DNA of 29,181 nt from a virus, in IMG/VR virus record IMGVR_UViG_3300046683_000084, positions 1 through 29,181 of that record. One strand, given 5' to 3'. Both the position numbers and the translations under genes were made by a program. Shown piece after piece: positions 15,288 through 21,849 of this stretch. Each line of letters opens with the position of its first letter. Positions within the stretch are counted from its first letter, which is position 1. Below the pieces are notes generated by a model. The model saw nothing but the letters and a program-made list of their open reading frames with translations. It made no database searches and had not been told where the DNA came from.

Positions 15288-17716
15288 TGGCAACCTTTAC
15301 GATCTTCGGGACAGGAGCCCCAACTGGTGTCACCGCCAGTGGCGATACGTCGGCCATCGCTGTCTCCACCGGCTTCTACGTCCTCGGCGTCACCGGCTGG
15401 CGGGTGCAGGGCATCCGGTTCTGGATACCGGCGGGCACGACAATCGCGTCGAGCGGCCAGAAAGCCTACCTGTGGATCGGCACCACCAACACCCCGGACA
15501 GCATACTGGCGACCGCTGATTTCAGTGGCGTCACCGCCGGGGCGTGGAACGTGGTGTTCTTCTCGTCGCCGGTCAACCTGATCGCCGGACGCTACTACTG
15601 GGCGCAGGTGCATCACCCGGCGGGCGGCTACGGGGTCACCGTTAGCAAGTTCAGCACTCCCGGTTCGACGGTTTCGGTGGACACACCCGTGCTGTTCGCA
15701 GCGGCGGCGAGTGAAATCACCACCGGTCAGGGCTCTTACGTCACCGGGGCTCCCGGGCAGGCTCCGACCAACAACTTCAATTCCACATGGTACGGCGTCG
15801 ATGTGCTGATCGATGACGGCACCGGGGCAAGCGGCCCGGGCGCGAACGACAATGTCGGCATTGCCGACGCCGTCGTGACGGTGCGCAGCGGGTTGCCGTC
15901 AGCGATCCACGCCACCGGCTCGGCTGCCGACGCGCTGGGCCTGTCGGCCTCGGCCACCGGCACCTTCCCGGTGGGCGGCGCGACGGCATTCCACACCAAG
16001 CGGCGGGGGCTGTTCGAGACCCGTATCGCGTGGGGCGCGGTGACCAACGCCAACGTCGCTGGGCCGGACTTCCTCACAGACCCCTCCGGGTCGTTGACCC
16101 TCGGCGTCGAGTTCCACGTCCAGTGGCCAGTGCGGTTTGTCGGTGGCCGGATCTACAAGGCTCCCAACTGCCACGGCTCCATCCCGGTGCGACTGTGGGA
16201 CATGCAGGGAGCCGGTGGCGTTGCCCGCCAGCTTGGCATCTCCACGGTGACGTGGGTGGCTGACGGCGGTGGCTGGCAGGATGTTACCTTCAGCCCGCCA
16301 ATCGCCCTCGAAGCCAACATCAACTACACGATGTCGTACTACTCACCGACCTCCGACTACGCCATGTCGGACTATGTGTTCTTCTGGTGGAGCGACGTGG
16401 TCTCGCCAATGGTGGTCAACACCTACGCCTCCGCCGGAACGACAAGGACGGGTGGCTCGGCCTACCGGCTGGGCAGCGCCCAGCAGATCCCCGACCAGCA
16501 CACCCCGGCCAACTACTATATCGAGCCGATTGTCGAGTGGGACGACACCGAACCGGTGTTCGTCCCTGACCCGCAGCAGTCCTATTACGACCAGTGGGTC
16601 AACGGCAAGCCGAACCACAAGTTCATGATCGGCATCTTCTTTGCCGACCCGCCATACCTGCAGGGGTACGCGGACATGGGCTTCAACACCCTGCTCGCCG
16701 GTTACGGGACACCGGAGTACGTGACGGCGGTCAAGGCAGCGGGGCTCGACCACTATCCGTTTGTCTCCATGTTTGACGACCCGGAACGGATAGGGCTCCG
16801 CGCCGTGCAGGAAGACGCGGCCTACGCGGCTCTGGTGAAGGGCTACATGGTCATTGACGAGCCCGACCAGTTCGCGCCGTTCTCGCCGCCCAGCACCATC
16901 AGGACATGGTGCAACGAGATCCGGCAGATCGACAGCACCCGCCCGACATACATCGGCATGGGCCGGTTGCCGGGTGTCAACCAGTCTTTCACCCACCAGC
17001 CACAGGGCTCCAACATGGACGTGGCCAACGAGTTGTGGAGCGGTTGGGCCAAGCTGCCGGATATCCTGTCGGGTGACTTCTACGCCCTGTCTCCGGAGAG
17101 CGACCCCGATCATCGTTGGGGCGTGTGGATCTATCCGGTCTATGTGCGCCGGTTGCGCAATCTCAACGAGGGCCGGACACCGATCATGGTCACGGTGGAG
17201 ACGACCAGCGAGGTCGCCGGTTATCCAGTGATCGAGAATGTACGGAAGGCGACGTGGGCCTGCATCATCGAGGGCTGCAACGGCATCGAGTACTTCGACC
17301 ACCGCTTCGGCAACTACTCCGTCTCCCGCGACTTCGCGGCGATGCTGCACGACCCGCCGATGAAGGCGATGGTGACGGCGCTGATCATCCGCATCAATTC
17401 GATGGTCGATGCCATCAACAGCCCCAACACGCACCGGGTCACCGCCGTGACCTCGTCCAATACGACGCAGGGTCCGTACGGCGGCATCTTCGGGGTGCCG
17501 ATGCACTACACCACCCGCTCCGACAGCACCTACGAATACCTGTGGGCGATGGGCATCCGGCCCGGGTCCACGACGGCGACCTTCACCATCCCGGCGTGGG
17601 CGGGCCAGACGCTGACGGTGATAGACGAGAGCCGGACGATCACGGTGGACGGCTCCGGTATCCTCGTTGACAACTTCCCGGCTGACTACACCGTGCATCT
17701 TTACCGGAAAGGATAG
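15287..17716 (+). CDS. Tailspike-like adhesin with DUF4082-type domains and glycoside hydrolase-like barrel
   Basis: An 809-residue protein. Residues about 30-120 and 270-380 each resemble DUF4082 beta-sandwich domains (GIRFWIPAG, AYLWIG, VNLIAGRYYWAQV; then GGRIYKAP, VRLWD, IALEANINYTMSYY). Residues about 440-700 look like a TIM-barrel glycoside hydrolase: FMIGIFFAD, GYADMGFNTLLAG, GYMVIDEPD with candidate acid/base E525, PTYIGMG, SGDFYALSPE, and PIMVTVETT with candidate nucleophile E638. The C-terminal 100 residues form a beta domain (WAMGIRPGSTTATFTIP) like those that follow hydrolase barrels. It probably binds and degrades a surface polysaccharide of the host. Fold and catalytic residues are inferred from motifs, and the substrate is unknown. 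Confidence 0.75.
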   Translation: MATFTIFGTGAPTGVTASGDTSAIAVSTGFYVLGVTGWRVQGIRFWIPAGTTIASSGQKAYLWIGTTNTPDSILATADFSGVTAGAWNVVFFSSPVNLIAGRYYWAQVHHPAGGYGVTVSKFSTPGSTVSVDTPVLFAAAASEITTGQGSYVTGAPGQAPTNNFNSTWYGVDVLIDDGTGASGPGANDNVGIADAVVTVRSGLPSAIHATGSAADALGLSASATGTFPVGGATAFHTKRRGLFETRIAWGAVTNANVAGPDFLTDPSGSLTLGVEFHVQWPVRFVGGRIYKAPNCHGSIPVRLWDMQGAGGVARQLGISTVTWVADGGGWQDVTFSPPIALEANINYTMSYYSPTSDYAMSDYVFFWWSDVVSPMVVNTYASAGTTRTGGSAYRLGSAQQIPDQHTPANYYIEPIVEWDDTEPVFVPDPQQSYYDQWVNGKPNHKFMIGIFFADPPYLQGYADMGFNTLLAGYGTPEYVTAVKAAGLDHYPFVSMFDDPERIGLRAVQEDAAYAALVKGYMVIDEPDQFAPFSPPSTIRTWCNEIRQIDSTRPTYIGMGRLPGVNQSFTHQPQGSNMDVANELWSGWAKLPDILSGDFYALSPESDPDHRWGVWIYPVYVRRLRNLNEGRTPIMVTVETTSEVAGYPVIENVRKATWACIIEGCNGIEYFDHRFGNYSVSRDFAAMLHDPPMKAMVTALIIRINSMVDAINSPNTHRVTAVTSSNTTQGPYGGIFGVPMHYTTRSDSTYEYLWAMGIRPGSTTATFTIPAWAGQTLTVIDESRTITVDGSGILVDNFPADYTVHLYRKG

Positions 17717-17720
17717 CGCC

Positions 17721-18740
17721 GTGGCTTTCGATTTCCCCAACGCCCCGGTGACGGGGCAGACATTCGAGCCTGCAGGCGGGACCACCTATACGTGGGACGG
17801 CACCATGTGGAGGGTCAACATCGCCAGTGACGGCAGCGGCGGTGGCGGTGGTGGCGGTGGCACGCCTGCGTGGGACGATATCACCGGCAAGCCCGCGACC
17901 TTCCCGCCCACCGTGCCGATTGCGTGGGCGGACGTATCCGGCAAGCCCGCGACCTACCCGCCGACGCTGCCGATCACGGAAGGCGATGTCACCAACCTGA
18001 CCACGGATCTTGCGGCCAAGGCTCCTCTGGCCTCTCCGGTCTTCGTCGGAGACCCCAAGGCTCCGACGCCAGCCACCGGAGACAGCGACACCAGCATCGC
18101 CACGACGGCCTTCGTCAAGGCTCAGGCCTACCTCACCGACGCCCCCAACGATGGCCTGCTGTACGGTCGCCGCAGTGCCGTGTGGGACGAGATGGTGGCG
18201 CTGTCCTACGGCTCTGTGCAGAACTACATGTTCAACGCCGGGACGGTGCCGCCACCCGCTGCCGGGGGCATCCGCTTCAACAACCCGTCACAGCATCTGG
18301 TGACGATCATCTACCTCAACTACACCACCAACGACACCATCGCTGTCAACCTCAAGACCTACTTCGTCCAGCGTGTCAACGTCGGTGACACCTTCTACAT
18401 TCAGGACAAGGACACGCCGACCAAGTGGCAATTGTTCAGGCTCAACGCCGCCCCGGTCGATAACAGCACTTACGCGGCCATGCCGGTCACGTGGCTGGCC
18501 GGTGGCACCGATCTGACTGCCGCGAGGGTCGTTGTATCCCGCGAGGGCGCAAGCGTCTCCAGCCCCGTCAGTGACGCCCCCAACGACGGCAAGCCCTATG
18601 TCCGGAAGTCGCTTGGCTGGGACGATTTCACCGACGACATGGCGGCAAAGGTCACGGGTGTAAACACCGCCAAGATCACCGTCGCCAGCACCGCGCCCGG
18701 GAGCCCCGCCACCGGAGACCTGTGGGTGGATACGACATGA
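17721..18740 (+). CDS. Tail fibre protein with tandem GKPATxPPT motifs
   Basis: I choose GTG 17721, giving AFDFPNAPVTGQTFEP, a common phage fibre N-terminus. AAAGGA lies seven bases upstream. In-frame ATG 17667 would begin inside the tailspike gene. The product is 339 residues. An eight-glycine tract (17838-17861) separates the anchor (TYTWDGTMWRV) from two near-identical units, WDDITGKPATFPPTVP and WADVSGKPATYPPTLP. Two further repeated modules read DAPNDGLLYGRRSAVWDEM and DAPNDGKPYVRKSLGWDDF. Such units recur in many phage fibres as interchangeable shaft or linker elements. The middle (190-275) is a beta-rich domain without a known motif. The stop overlaps the next start. Confidence 0.8.
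   Translation: MAFDFPNAPVTGQTFEPAGGTTYTWDGTMWRVNIASDGSGGGGGGGGTPAWDDITGKPATFPPTVPIAWADVSGKPATYPPTLPITEGDVTNLTTDLAAKAPLASPVFVGDPKAPTPATGDSDTSIATTAFVKAQAYLTDAPNDGLLYGRRSAVWDEMVALSYGSVQNYMFNAGTVPPPAAGGIRFNNPSQHLVTIIYLNYTTNDTIAVNLKTYFVQRVNVGDTFYIQDKDTPTKWQLFRLNAAPVDNSTYAAMPVTWLAGGTDLTAARVVVSREGASVSSPVSDAPNDGKPYVRKSLGWDDFTDDMAAKVTGVNTAKITVASTAPGSPATGDLWVDTT
17884..17974 (+). repeat. Direct repeat encoding GKPATxPPTxP
   Basis: Two copies of about 37 bases, beginning near 17884 and 17938 (period 54 bases), are nearly identical in DNA and encode GKPATFPPTVP and GKPATYPPTLP. They form a tandem repeat inside the fibre gene and could support homologous recombination between fibre alleles. Confidence 0.75.
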
Positions 18741-19453
18741 GCGTCGAATGGCTCTCCAGCGGTTATACATCGTTTACGCCGTCATACAGCGGAACGGAAA
18801 ACAGCGACGGCGGCACCGGCCTGTCGATTGGCACGGTGTTTTCCACGATCATGGCCGGGTTCATCACCCAGATCCGCTTCTGGAAGACCTCCATCGACAC
18901 CACCACGTCGCGGTCAGTCGGTATCTACAATGCATCCGGGACGCTGGTCGCCAGCCAGACAACGTCGGGCGAGCCTGTCGGCACGGCGCAATGGATCACC
19001 GTTGCGCTGTCGTCGCCGCTGGCCACGGTGGCTGCTGCCGCGCTCGTCAATGAGTTCGTCGTCGTGGCCGAGCAGCCGCAGCAGAAGTATCCCGCCACGG
19101 GCGGGCTTTTCAGCACCGGGCAACCCGGGCAAAGCAAGTACAGCACCCCCGCCGGGGCTCTCTACAGCCCCAGCGGTTCCGAAAGCGTCCAAGCCAGCAT
19201 CGCGGGCAACGGCTTGTACCTGTACGGGGCGGGCCTGAACTTCCCGACCAACCCCGCCTCCCAAGCCTATTTCTGGGTGGACGCAGGATGGGAACTGACC
19301 AGCGGCGGCGGTGGCGGGGGCTCCACCGGCAAGATCAAGGTGCGCTCCGCTGGGGGCACATGGGACGAAAAACCGGTCAAGTACTGGACGGGCTCCGCGT
19401 GGGTGGCGAAGCCGCTCAAACTGTGGAACGGCACGGCATGGGTGCTGGCATGA
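18737..19453 (+). CDS. Tail adhesin with DUF4082-type domain and repeated Trp C-terminus
   Basis: I place the start at ATG 18737, overlapping the fibre stop (ATGA), giving 238 residues. Residues about 30-190 resemble the DUF4082 beta-sandwich also seen twice in the tailspike: FITQIRFWKTSIDTTTSRSVGIYNASG, VALSSPLA, ALVNEFVVVAEQP. A six-glycine tract (19304-19321) leads to a short C-terminus with three Trp units (WDEKPVKYW, TGSAWVAKPLKLW, NGTAWVLA), a pattern found at the end of minor tail proteins. It is probably an accessory adhesin or attachment point for the tailspike. The next gene starts inside its stop. Confidence 0.78.
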   Translation: MSVEWLSSGYTSFTPSYSGTENSDGGTGLSIGTVFSTIMAGFITQIRFWKTSIDTTTSRSVGIYNASGTLVASQTTSGEPVGTAQWITVALSSPLATVAAAALVNEFVVVAEQPQQKYPATGGLFSTGQPGQSKYSTPAGALYSPSGSESVQASIAGNGLYLYGAGLNFPTNPASQAYFWVDAGWELTSGGGGGGSTGKIKVRSAGGTWDEKPVKYWTGSAWVAKPLKLWNGTAWVLA

Positions 19454-19722
19454 CGGACGGTCTGAAAAGCTGGTGGCGGGAGAACCAAGTCTTGGCCATC
19501 ACCCTGATGGGCCAAGCCATTATCGGCGGGATCTACCTCGTCAACCTTGAGGCCCGGGTCTCGACACTGGAGACCCGGGGCTCCCCGCACCTAGCCGAGA
19601 TCAACACAAGGCTGACGGTGCTGGAAGGCACGACACGCGACAACAAGGAACGCATCGACAGCGTCGTCCACATCATGACCAAGGAATTGCATATCAACCC
19701 GATCAACCCGGGAAAGGAGTGA
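19450..19722 (+). CDS. Membrane-anchored coiled-coil protein of the lysis cassette (spanin- or antiholin-like)
   Basis: ATG 19450 overlaps the upstream TGA. The in-frame extension upstream lies in the adhesin gene and is a shadow. The product is 90 residues: a short N-terminus (1-12), one hydrophobic segment (about 13-33, VLAITLMGQAIIGGIYLVNL), then a coiled coil (about 34-80) with regular Leu/Ile spacing. This topology fits an inner-membrane spanin subunit or a regulatory lysis protein. No outer-membrane partner with a lipobox is visible, either nested or nearby, so spanin function is unproven. It is followed by the holin candidate and the endolysin. Confidence 0.65.
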   Translation: MTDGLKSWWRENQVLAITLMGQAIIGGIYLVNLEARVSTLETRGSPHLAEINTRLTVLEGTTRDNKERIDSVVHIMTKELHINPINPGKE

Positions 19723-19727
19723 CTATC

Positions 19728-19928
19728 ATGCACGAGCTTATAAGCCTGCTGATCTTCCTGCTGATCATCGGCATCGTCATCGCGGTGATCTTCTACGTGC
19801 TGCGGGTGATACCGCTGCCGGAGCCCCTTGCCGCGATCTTCCGGGTCGTCGCCGTGGTGATCTGTTGCCTGATCCTGATCGTCTTCCTGCTGCAGTTCGC
19901 CGGGGGCTCCTATGCGATCTTCCATTGA
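19728..19928 (+). CDS. Putative holin, two transmembrane segments (66 aa)
   Basis: I choose ATG 19728 because GGAAAGGAG sits eight bases before it. GTG 19719 lies on top of that site. The 66-residue product is almost entirely hydrophobic: TM1 at about 3-25, a short polar turn with RVIPLPEPLA, and TM2 at about 37-58. Size, topology and position directly before the endolysin fit a class II holin. Similar two-TM small proteins with PLPEP in the loop occur in other phages without proven function. The last 17 bases overlap the endolysin start. Confidence 0.65.
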   Translation: MHELISLLIFLLIIGIVIAVIFYVLRVIPLPEPLAAIFRVVAVVICCLILIVFLLQFAGGSYAIFH

Positions 19929-20499
19929 CCGCGAAGCCTACTTCGACCGGGTGCGTGACGAGCTATTCGGCGGAGCCCTGACCCAGCAGCAGGTTGACGG
20001 CCAGAACGTCATTCTGTCTGTCTGGGAATACGGCGCTGGCGGCACGCCGATGACCGACATCCGCTGGCTGGCCTACATGCTGGCGACGACTTACCATGAG
20101 ACTGCCGAGCGGATGTGGCCGACGACAGAATACGGATCGCAGGAGTACCTGCAAGGCAAGGACTACTATCCTTATGTCGGTCGCGGCTACGTGCAACTGA
20201 CGTGGGAAGAGAACTACAAAAATGCGGGGATTGCTCTTGGTCTTGTTGATGACCGTGATCTTGTTGATCATCCAAGTGTTGCTCTCGACAGCCTTATCGC
20301 GGCAAGGATCATGTTCCGGGGCATGGCCGAGGGCTGGTTCACCGGGGTCAAGCTGGGGCAGTACTTCAACGACACCGAGGACGACCCGGTGAATGCCCGC
20401 AGGATCATCAACGGCACCGACTGCGCCTACATGATCGCGGACTATCACTGGATCTTCCTGAATGCCCTTGGAGACGACGAGGAGGAGTTCCTGACCTAG
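19912..20499 (+). CDS. GH19-type endolysin (chitinase-like lysozyme)
   Basis: A 195-residue glycoside hydrolase family 19-type lysozyme that cleaves peptidoglycan glycan strands at the end of infection. YMLATTYHETAERMWP holds the candidate catalytic glutamate E63. YYPYVGRGYVQLTWEENYK (about 85-103) is the conserved substrate-binding motif, followed by IAARIMFRGMAEGWFTG and IINGTD. No signal peptide is visible, so release should need the upstream holin. The start ATG 19912 lies inside the holin gene. Codons at 20218-20280 use many T-ending forms, unlike the rest of the gene. The stop overlaps, tail to tail, a minus-strand gene ending at 20496. Confidence 0.88.
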   Translation: MRSSIDREAYFDRVRDELFGGALTQQQVDGQNVILSVWEYGAGGTPMTDIRWLAYMLATTYHETAERMWPTTEYGSQEYLQGKDYYPYVGRGYVQLTWEENYKNAGIALGLVDDRDLVDHPSVALDSLIAARIMFRGMAEGWFTGVKLGQYFNDTEDDPVNARRIINGTDCAYMIADYHWIFLNALGDDEEEFLT

Positions 20500-20663
20500 C
20501 GCTCCACCTTGTTGATGACATCAAGGTAGGCCCTGACGGCGCGGGCGAAGTCCTTGCGCAGGGTTTCCTTGTTGACCTCGACGTAGCCCCAGCGGGAGCG
20601 GTGGAACCAAGCCCGGAGCCCTGCGTCTATAGCCTTCTCCTGCAGTGGGTCATCTACGGCCAT
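20496..20663 (-). CDS. Small hypothetical early protein (55 aa)
   Basis: Read on the minus strand from ATG 20663, this encodes 55 residues, MAVDDPLQEKAIDAGLRAWF then a basic and helical remainder ending in VINKVER. The start is preceded by GGAGGGGCGCG, an excellent ribosome binding site, which makes the gene credible despite its size. It overlaps the upstream gene by 14 bases and converges with the endolysin, sharing three bases. No family is recognised. It is the last gene of the minus-strand operon in this window. Confidence 0.72.
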   Translation of the reverse strand: MAVDDPLQEKAIDAGLRAWFHRSRWGYVEVNKETLRKDFARAVRAYLDVINKVER

Positions 20664-20817
20664 CGCGCCCCTCCAGAGCCCGCAGGCGCTCGCTGAGGCG
20701 CTCTATACGGCTGTTGTAGTATTCCTCATTGTTGGCGCAGCGGATATGGGCGGCGAGGGCCGCGCCAAGCGCGGCGCTGATGACAAGGAAGGTGAGGACG
20801 TGCGCGGCGAAACTCAT
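20650..20817 (-). CDS. Small single-pass membrane protein with coiled coil (55 aa)
   Basis: Read from ATG 20817 on the minus strand, this encodes 55 residues. Residues 4-24 (AAHVLTFLVISAALGAALAA) form one transmembrane helix, followed by a polar segment with Cys27 and a short coiled coil (about 36-50, IERLSERLRALEG). The ATG overlaps the stop of the upstream gene and the stop region overlaps the next gene, so the set is translationally coupled. It could be an envelope-directed early protein or a lysis accessory protein. No lipobox is visible. Confidence 0.68.
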   Translation of the reverse strand: MSFAAHVLTFLVISAALGAALAAHIRCANNEEYYNSRIERLSERLRALEGRDGRR

Positions 20818-21122
20818 GGCTCGTACCCCTGTTCCTTGGCCTTGGCGAGGGCGTCGGCGGATATGCTTTCTACGTTTGTTATGATCTCAGCGTAGTAACA
20901 GGCGTTCAGCGCCGCCACCAGTTCGCGGATCAGGGCGTGGGCGTCGTCCGCCTCCTTCTCCGCGCCGACAGCAGTCATGCTCATCAGCCTGAGCTGTGCC
21001 GTCAGCCGCTCTATCTCAGCGTCCTTGTCTTTCACCAGCAGCAGCCACCCTGCCCCGGTCCACTCGTAGTCCCTGCCGGTATCCGGGTCGTGCCGGATGG
21101 TCCCCTCTTGGATCTTTGTCAT
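20814..21122 (-). CDS. Hypothetical protein with coiled coil (102 aa)
   Basis: A 102-residue protein. The N-terminus MTKIQEGTIRHDPDTGRDYEWTG resembles a small beta domain, and residues 33-95 are helical with a likely coiled coil (AEIERLTAQLRLM and ADDAHALIRELVAAL). The start is preceded by GGGAGAACGACC, a variant of the leader shared by several early genes. It lies just after a strong minus-strand terminator, so expression would need read-through or its own promoter. None is obvious in the short gap. Function is unknown. Confidence 0.75.
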   Translation of the reverse strand: MTKIQEGTIRHDPDTGRDYEWTGAGWLLLVKDKDAEIERLTAQLRLMSMTAVGAEKEADDAHALIRELVAALNACYYAEIITNVESISADALAKAKEQGYEP

Positions 21123-21134
21123 GGTCGTTCTCCC
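21123..21134 (-). promoter_or_regulatory. Shared early-gene leader, variant copy
   Basis: GGGAGAACGACC on the minus strand directly precedes ATG 21122. It matches GGAGAAACGACC except for one missing A and an extra 5' G. Confidence 0.65.
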
Positions 21135-21140
21135 TTCAAT

Positions 21141-21179
21141 AAAAAAACCGGACCGGGGTGCTGCGAAACCCCGGTCCGG
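21141..21179 (-). terminator. Rho-independent terminator of the early operon
   Basis: A perfect 12-bp GC-rich stem (21148-21159 pairs with 21168-21179) encloses an eight-base loop. Read on the minus strand it is followed at once by seven T residues (21147-21141). It lies 46 bases after the stop of the ssDNA-binding protein gene and just before the last three small genes of the minus-strand cluster. Confidence 0.9.
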
Positions 21180-21225
21180 CGACAGGCAAGGGGCAAAGCG
21201 CTACTCACCCCCGCGCCATCTGAAA

Positions 21226-21771
21226 TCAGAACGGTGCTTCTTCTTCCTCTGTGACCTGCCCGTCGTCGAAGGCGCTGGAGGCGGAGCCCCTGCCGTCGAG
21301 GCGCGGCGTGTCGGTGCGGACGATCTGCACATGGTTGAGGCCAAAGCTCACGCCCTTGCGGCCCGAGTTCATCCACGCGAAGGGCGAGACGTTCATGCGC
21401 ACAAGCTGCCCGCCCCAGACCTCTTCCGGCAGGAGCACGTCCTGCCGCTGGGAATTGACGATGCCCGGGCGGCTCTTCGACCAAGGCGACAGGAAGGTGT
21501 GGCCGACTTCGAAGCCACCCCACTGACCGGCCTTCTCCCCGGCATCGCGGAAAGGCATCTTCAGTTCCTTGAGGTTGACGCGGTCGCCCCATTCCTCCTT
21601 GGCGGCGGAGATGCAGGCATCCTGCAGCGCCTTGTAGGCGGCATTCTGCTGCTGTGCCGGAGAGAAGATGATCACCGCCGAGTAGACCGGGTCGCCGCCA
21701 TCGGCGCGCGGCTTGGGCTGGAAGAGGGAGGGAAACGACAAGACGCCATAGGGGGTGTTGAGGCTGGACAT
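21226..21771 (-). CDS. ssDNA-binding protein, DUF2815 / Enc34 family
   Basis: I place the start at ATG 21771 (181 aa), with AAGGAACTGAA just before it. A longer frame to 21849 would translate the promoter. The sequence matches the DUF2815 (Enc34-type ssDNA-binding) family pattern: MSSLNTPYGVLSFPSLFQPK, a PVYSAVIIFSP strand, helix NAAYKALQDACISAAKEEWG, GHTFLSPWSKSRPGIVN, then VWGGQLVRMNVSPFAW, GVSFGLNHVQIVR. It ends in the acidic tail (DDGQVTEEEEAPF) usual for such proteins and probably involved in partner contacts. It should coat single-stranded DNA during replication and recombination. It is directly followed by a terminator and has its own promoter, consistent with a high expression level. 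Confidence 0.85.
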   Translation of the reverse strand: MSSLNTPYGVLSFPSLFQPKPRADGGDPVYSAVIIFSPAQQQNAAYKALQDACISAAKEEWGDRVNLKELKMPFRDAGEKAGQWGGFEVGHTFLSPWSKSRPGIVNSQRQDVLLPEEVWGGQLVRMNVSPFAWMNSGRKGVSFGLNHVQIVRTDTPRLDGRGSASSAFDDGQVTEEEEAPF

Positions 21772-21790
21772 TTCAGTTCCTTTCAGTTCC
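21771..21790 (-). repeat. 10-bp tandem direct repeat in the ssDNA-binding protein leader
   Basis: On the plus strand TTTCAGTTCC occurs twice in tandem (21771-21780 and 21781-21790), and a third partial copy, CAGTTCC, lies at 21800-21806. On the transcript this puts repeated GGAACTG units immediately before the start codon, spanning the ribosome binding site. Confidence 0.8.
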
Positions 21791-21817
21791 TGAGTTCTAC
21801 AGTTCCATTGTCCGATA

Positions 21818-21833
21818 CCAAGCATATGCTTGG
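21818..21833. promoter_or_regulatory. 16-bp perfect palindrome overlapping the -10 box (operator candidate)
   Basis: CCAAGCATATGCTTGG is a perfect 16-bp palindrome covering the -10 region of the promoter. Its position would let a dimeric repressor block transcription. The HTH-like protein encoded at 25024-25299 is the obvious candidate in this window, which is inference only. Confidence 0.6.
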
Positions 21834-21849
21834 CCTTGCATGATGTCAA
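21821..21849 (-). promoter_or_regulatory. Sigma70-like promoter for the ssDNA-binding protein gene
   Basis: On the minus strand, TTGACA (21849-21844) is followed after exactly 17 bases by TATGCT (21826-21821), a perfect -35 box and a 4/6 -10 box. It lies between the DUF2800 stop and the ssDNA-binding protein start, which leaves a leader of about 40 bases. Confidence 0.68.
21832..21845. promoter_or_regulatory. Early-promoter motif, copy 1
   Basis: GGCCTTGCATGATG on the plus strand lies between the -35 and -10 boxes. A copy differing at one base lies in the divergent promoter region at 25619-25632. It begins an inverted repeat, CCTTG with CAAGG (21834-21838 and 21847-21851). Confidence 0.6.

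Noticed and set aside
16343-17785. 480-codon minus-strand frame under the tailspike
   Set aside because: The plus-strand frame has clear hydrolase-like motifs; the antisense product has none.
19719-19727. GTG 19719 as holin start
   Set aside because: It sits on the ribosome binding site that serves ATG 19728.
20500-20560. Bidirectional terminator between the convergent endolysin and minus-strand genes
   Set aside because: No stem-loop with a T-run could be found; the two genes overlap by three bases.
21097-21843. 248-codon plus-strand frame opposite the ssDNA-binding protein
   Set aside because: It would read through the minus-strand terminator and promoter and is antisense to a recognised family.
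21772-21849. 26-residue N-terminal extension of the ssDNA-binding protein
   Set aside because: It would be encoded by the promoter and tandem repeats; the family N-terminus and the ribosome binding site point to ATG 21771.
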